Source: Rhizobium sp. LC145
Lineage (GTDB): Bacteria > Pseudomonadota > Alphaproteobacteria > Rhizobiales > Rhizobiaceae
NCBI RefSeq assembly: GCF_001005825.1
Contig: NZ_LBHV01000001.1
Span: forward strand, 310,001 to 374,000
Reading direction: 5' to 3'
DNA: 64,000 nucleotides
Shown here: piece by piece, positions 60,994 to 64,000 of the stretch
Layout of the letters: every line of letters starts with the position of its first letter
How positions within the stretch are numbered: position 1 is the stretch's first letter
The notes under the pieces: generated by a model
The model's input: only the letters and a program-made list of their open reading frames with translations
The model's database searches: none
What the model was told of the DNA's origin: nothing
Translations under genes and position numbers: made by a program

Positions 60994-63900
60994 ATGGCCA
61001 GATCTCCGAAGAAATCCCCAGCCTCGAACGGTTTCGAGGAAGCCCCGCAATCGTCGTTTGAAGGCGCTCCCCTGTCCGGATCGGTATCCGACTGGGTGAA
61101 GCAGCTCGAGGCCGAAGCGGAAGCCTCATCGGTCGAGACGCAGCGCGAAATCGCGTCGAAGGCGGGCAAGCACCGCAAGAAGATCGAGATCGAGGCGCGC
61201 GAGGAAGCCATCAAGCAGGCGGCCAAGGACGCGGCGAAGTCCAAGCCTAAAACGGCAAAGAACACCACCGCCTCCAAGACCGCCCGCGGCGTGTCGATCG
61301 GCGCTTCCTCCGACCCGAAGACCCGCGCCGCCGCCGGCCTGAACCCGGTCGCCGGCATGGATGTGTCGCTGGAGGATGCCGGCAGCCTTGCCACCGGTTC
61401 GGTCACTGCCACGGTCGAGGCGCTGTCGGCGCTGATCGAATCGGGCAATCCGCTGTTCAAGGATGGCAAGCTGTGGACGCCGCACCGACCGCATCGTCCG
61501 GAAAAGTCGGAAGGCGGCGTCACCATCCGCATGGCCTCCGATTACCAGCCGGCCGGCGACCAGCCGACCGCCATCCGCGACCTCGTCGAGGGCATCAACA
61601 ACAACGAACGTAGCCAGGTCCTGCTCGGCGTCACCGGCTCGGGCAAGACCTTCACCATGGCCAAGGTGATCGAGGCGACCCAGCGCCCGGCGGTCATCCT
61701 CGCGCCCAACAAGACGCTCGCCGCCCAGCTCTATTCGGAGTTCAAGAACTTCTTCCCCGACAATGCGGTGGAATATTTCGTTTCCTATTACGACTATTAC
61801 CAGCCGGAAGCCTATGTGCCGCGCTCCGATACCTTCATCGAGAAGGAATCGTCGATCAACGAGCAGATCGACCGGATGCGCCATTCCGCCACCCGCTCGC
61901 TGCTGGAGCGCGACGACTGCATCATCGTCGCCTCGGTCTCCTGCATCTACGGTATCGGCTCGGTCGAGACCTATACGGCCATGACCTTCCAGATGTCGGT
62001 CGGCGACCGGCTGGACCAGCGCCAGCTGCTGGCCGATCTCGTGGCCCAGCAATACAAGCGCCGCGACATGGATTTCACCCGCGGCTCGTTCCGAGTCCGC
62101 GGCGATACGATCGAAATCTTCCCGGCCCACCTGGAAGACGCGGCCTGGCGCATTTCCATGTTCGGCGACGAGATCGACGCGATCACCGAGTTCGACCCGC
62201 TGACCGGCCAGAAGACCGGCGACCTGAAATCGGTCAAGATCTACGCCAACTCGCACTACGTGACGCCGCGCCCCACCCTCAACGGCGCCATCAAATCGAT
62301 CAAGGAAGAGCTCAAGCACCGGCTCGCCGAACTGGAAAAGGGCGGCCGCCTCCTGGAAGCGCAGCGGCTCGAACAGCGCACCCGCTACGATATCGAAATG
62401 CTCGAGGCGACCGGCTCCTGTGCCGGCATCGAGAACTATTCGCGCTATCTCACCGGCCGCAATCCCGGCGAACCGCCGCCCACCCTGTTCGAATACATCC
62501 CCGACAACGCCCTGCTGTTCATCGACGAAAGCCACGTCTCCGTCAGCCAGATCGGCGGCATGTACCGGGGCGATTTTCGCAGAAAAGCGACGCTTGCCGA
62601 ATACGGTTTCCGCCTGCCCTCCTGCATGGACAACCGCCCGCTGCGCTTCGAGGAATGGGATGCCATGCGGCCGCTCACCATCGCCGTTTCGGCCACCCCC
62701 GGCAATTGGGAGATGGAACAGGCTGGCGGCGTCTTCGCCGAACAGGTGATCCGCCCGACCGGCCTCATCGACCCGCCCGTCGAGGTCCGCTCCGCCCGCT
62801 CCCAGGTGGACGACGTGCTCGGCGAGATCCGCGAGACCGCCGCCAAGGGTTATCGCACGCTCTGCACCGTGCTCACCAAGCGCATGGCGGAAGACCTCAC
62901 CGAATACCTGCACGAACAGGGCATTCGCGTCCGCTACATGCACTCGGACATCGACACGCTGGAGCGCATCGAGATCATCCGCGACCTCCGCCTCGGCGCC
63001 TTCGATTGCCTCGTCGGCATCAACCTCCTGCGCGAGGGCCTCGACATTCCCGAATGCGGCTTCGTCGCCATCCTCGATGCCGACAAGGAAGGTTTCCTCC
63101 GCTCCGAAACCTCGCTCATCCAGACGATCGGCCGCGCAGCGCGTAACGTCGACGGCAAGGTCATTCTCTATGCCGACAACATCACCGGCTCGATGCAGCG
63201 CGCCATGGACGAGACCGCGCGCCGCCGCGAGAAGCAGATGGAATACAACATCGCCAACGGCATCACGCCGGAATCGGTAAAGGCCCGCATTTCCGACATC
63301 CTCGACAGCGTCTACGAGCGCGACCATGTCCGCGCCGACATTTCCGGCGTCTCGGGCAAGGGCTTTGCCGATGGCGGCCACCTGGTCGGCAACAACCTGC
63401 AGACCCATCTCAACGCGCTGGAAAAATCCATGCGCGACGCCGCCGCCGATCTCGATTTCGAAAAGGCCGCCCGCCTGCGCGACGAGATCAAGCGCCTCAA
63501 GGCCGCCGAACTGGCGGTCATGGACGACCCGATTGCCAAGCAAGAGGCGGCGAGTGCCGAAGGCACGAGGGGGAGCCGAAAAAATGAGGAGGCGCGCGCT
63601 GTCGAGGGCAGCAACAAGAAGAGCAAGGGTGCCGCGGGCTCAGCCAACTCCCTCCCCCTTGTGGGGAGGGTTGGGGAGGGGAAAGCCACGATCGAGACCC
63701 CTCCCGGTCCTTCGGACCACCCTCCCCACAAGGGGGAGGGTTTGGGAGCCCGCGGCTCCCTCTTCGCCAAACCCTCTTTGGACGACATGGGCCGCGACAT
63801 CGCCGAACCCGCCCGCCCGTCCTCGGGCTCGACCCGGGGATCACTCTTCCGCAAGAACACGCTGGACGAAATGACCGTCGGCCGCACGGAAAAGCCGGTC

Positions 63901-64000
63901 ACCGGCAAAATACCGCCGAAGCCGGTTGGCACGACGGGCTCCCTCCCCCCTGTAGGGAGGGTTGGGGAGGAGTCCAGCGACTCCTCCTCGGACCTGACCC
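60994..64000 (+). CDS. uvrB: Excinuclease ABC subunit B (3' end beyond window)
   Basis: Damage-verifying helicase-like subunit of nucleotide excision repair. A 170-residue charged N-terminal extension, usual in alphaproteobacteria, precedes the core beginning [17 protein letters not shown]. Walker A GVTGSGKT is at about 212-219, the damage-probing hairpin follows at [12 protein letters not shown], Walker B DESH lies at 511-514, and the helicase motifs up to [10 protein letters not shown] follow. The UVR domain that binds UvrA/UvrC is near 805-840 ([16 protein letters not shown]). After it comes an extra tail of more than 160 residues containing a palindromic repeat in frame. No stop occurs before the window ends, over 1002 codons. 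The ATG at 60994 lacks a strong SD. Confidence 0.95.
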   Translation, partial: MARSPKKSPASNGFEEAPQSSFEGAPLSGSVSDWVKQLEAEAEASSVETQREIASKAGKHRKKIEIEAREEAIKQAAKDAAKSKPKTAKNTTASKTARGVSIGASSDPKTRAAAGLNPVAGMDVSLEDAGSLATGSVTATVEALSALIESGNPLFKDGKLWTPHRPHRPEKSEGGVTIRMASDYQPAGDQPTAIRDLVEGINNNERSQVLLGVTGSGKTFTMAKVIEATQRPAVILAPNKTLAAQLYSEFKNFFPDNAVEYFVSYYDYYQPEAYVPRSDTFIEKESSINEQIDRMRHSATRSLLERDDCIIVASVSCIYGIGSVETYTAMTFQMSVGDRLDQRQLLADLVAQQYKRRDMDFTRGSFRVRGDTIEIFPAHLEDAAWRISMFGDEIDAITEFDPLTGQKTGDLKSVKIYANSHYVTPRPTLNGAIKSIKEELKHRLAELEKGGRLLEAQRLEQRTRYDIEMLEATGSCAGIENYSRYLTGRNPGEPPPTLFEYIPDNALLFIDESHVSVSQIGGMYRGDFRRKATLAEYGFRLPSCMDNRPLRFEEWDAMRPLTIAVSATPGNWEMEQAGGVFAEQVIRPTGLIDPPVEVRSARSQVDDVLGEIRETAAKGYRTLCTVLTKRMAEDLTEYLHEQGIRVRYMHSDIDTLERIEIIRDLRLGAFDCLVGINLLREGLDIPECGFVAILDADKEGFLRSETSLIQTIGRAARNVDGKVILYADNITGSMQRAMDETARRREKQMEYNIANGITPESVKARISDILDSVYERDHVRADISGVSGKGFADGGHLVGNNLQTHLNALEKSMRDAAADLDFEKAARLRDEIKRLKAAELAVMDDPIAKQEAASAEGTRGSRKNEEARAVEGSNKKSKGAAGSANSLPLVGRVGEGKATIETPPGPSDHPPHKGEGLGARGSLFAKPSLDDMGRDIAEPARPSSGSTRGSLFRKNTLDEMTVGRTEKPVTGKIPPKPVGTTGSLPPVGRVGEESSDSSSDLT
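63650..63740. repeat. Palindromic repeat inserted in frame in uvrB
   Basis: Two perfect 22-base inverted arms (63650-63671 and 63719-63740) beginning CCCTCCCCCTTGTGGGG enclose 47 bases. These contain a smaller hairpin (GGTCC-TTC-GGACC, 63706-63718). The whole element is GC-rich and reads through without stop in the uvrB frame, adding a Pro/Gly-rich segment ([11 protein letters not shown] through PPHKGEGLG). Such elements are normally intergenic in Rhizobiales, from memory. Confidence 0.85.
63941..64000. repeat. Second copy of the palindromic repeat, cut by the window end
   Basis: CCCTCCCCCCTGTAGGGAGG at 63941-63960 followed by GTTGGGGAGG repeats the left arm of the 63650 element with a few differences (the same VGRVGE peptide is encoded). 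The remainder would lie beyond base 64000. It also stays open in the uvrB frame. Confidence 0.75.

Noticed and set aside
61126-63543. An 805-codon open frame on the minus strand opposite uvrB
   Set aside because: The + strand encodes unmistakable UvrB motifs over the same bases. The antisense frame is a composition artefact of GC-rich third positions and has no SD or family.

Overview
The window is a GC-rich chromosomal stretch from an alphaproteobacterium, most likely of the Rhizobiaceae (Rhizobium, Agrobacterium, Ensifer or Shinella type). Support comes from the gene families: class II DAHP synthase, a TIGR02281-type aspartic protease, DUF1289, Usg, DUF2270, an extensin-like protein, cobT beside cobS, and a long UvrB carrying N- and C-terminal extensions. 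A GC-rich palindromic repeat of a kind I associate with Rhizobiales also lies at the right end. No replication genes, rRNA, tRNA, transposase, phage genes or CRISPR array were seen. Most of the window is core genome with short accessory patches.

Layout. 1-12.3 kb: the 3' end of a Tad-pilus-associated protein, then aroG, gor, a DUF2059 protein, rpiA, gph, a streptothricin-acetyltransferase-like GNAT protein, an exported L,D-transpeptidase, fumC and a GGDEF diguanylate cyclase. 12.3-17.5 kb: a small accessory patch (DUF1801), then two divergent regulator/target pairs with visible operators (LysR with an NmrA-like reductase; MarR with an alpha/beta hydrolase), a PPOX flavoprotein and DUF971. 17.6-26.6 kb: moaA, an SDR, a large chemoreceptor, a DMT exporter and a tightly coupled MFS-mobA-mobB operon, followed by an AT-rich islet with an orphan gene. 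26.7-36.6 kb: an OmpA-domain protein with a very long low-complexity region, a polar amino-acid ABC uptake operon without its ATPase, usg, DUF2270, a methyltransferase-DinB-CopD-like operon, and a 3-hydroxyisobutyrate-dehydrogenase-like gene overlapping an alkylation-repair gene.

36.6-44.1 kb: an Lrp regulator, a uracil-DNA-glycosylase-like protein overlapping a thermonuclease-like gene, a sensor histidine kinase, a ParE-type toxin-antitoxin pair, divergent cobT and cobS, DUF1289 and a membrane aspartic protease. 44.1-55.6 kb: a multidomain copper LPMO (AA10) of atypical composition, an ABC-2 exporter, a TauE/SafE permease, a candidate sRNA with C-rich loop and Rho-independent terminator, a YjbR protein, an extensin-like lipoprotein, a second chemoreceptor, an LprI-like protein, a thioesterase and small membrane/cupin genes. 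55.7-64 kb: an enoyl-CoA-hydratase-like gene divergent from a double TetR regulator (two complete TetR units in one chain), the DUF1501/DUF1800 export pair, and uvrB, open at the window end.

The observations I rate highest are the GC-rich palindromic repeat lying in frame inside the uvrB tail (with the start of a second copy at the window edge), the tandem-TetR protein with a palindromic operator, and the sRNA candidate at about 48.9 kb. Starts were chosen from visible Shine-Dalgarno (SD) sequences where possible. In several genes a GTG or ATG lies inside or very close to the SD and was rejected in favour of the next start.
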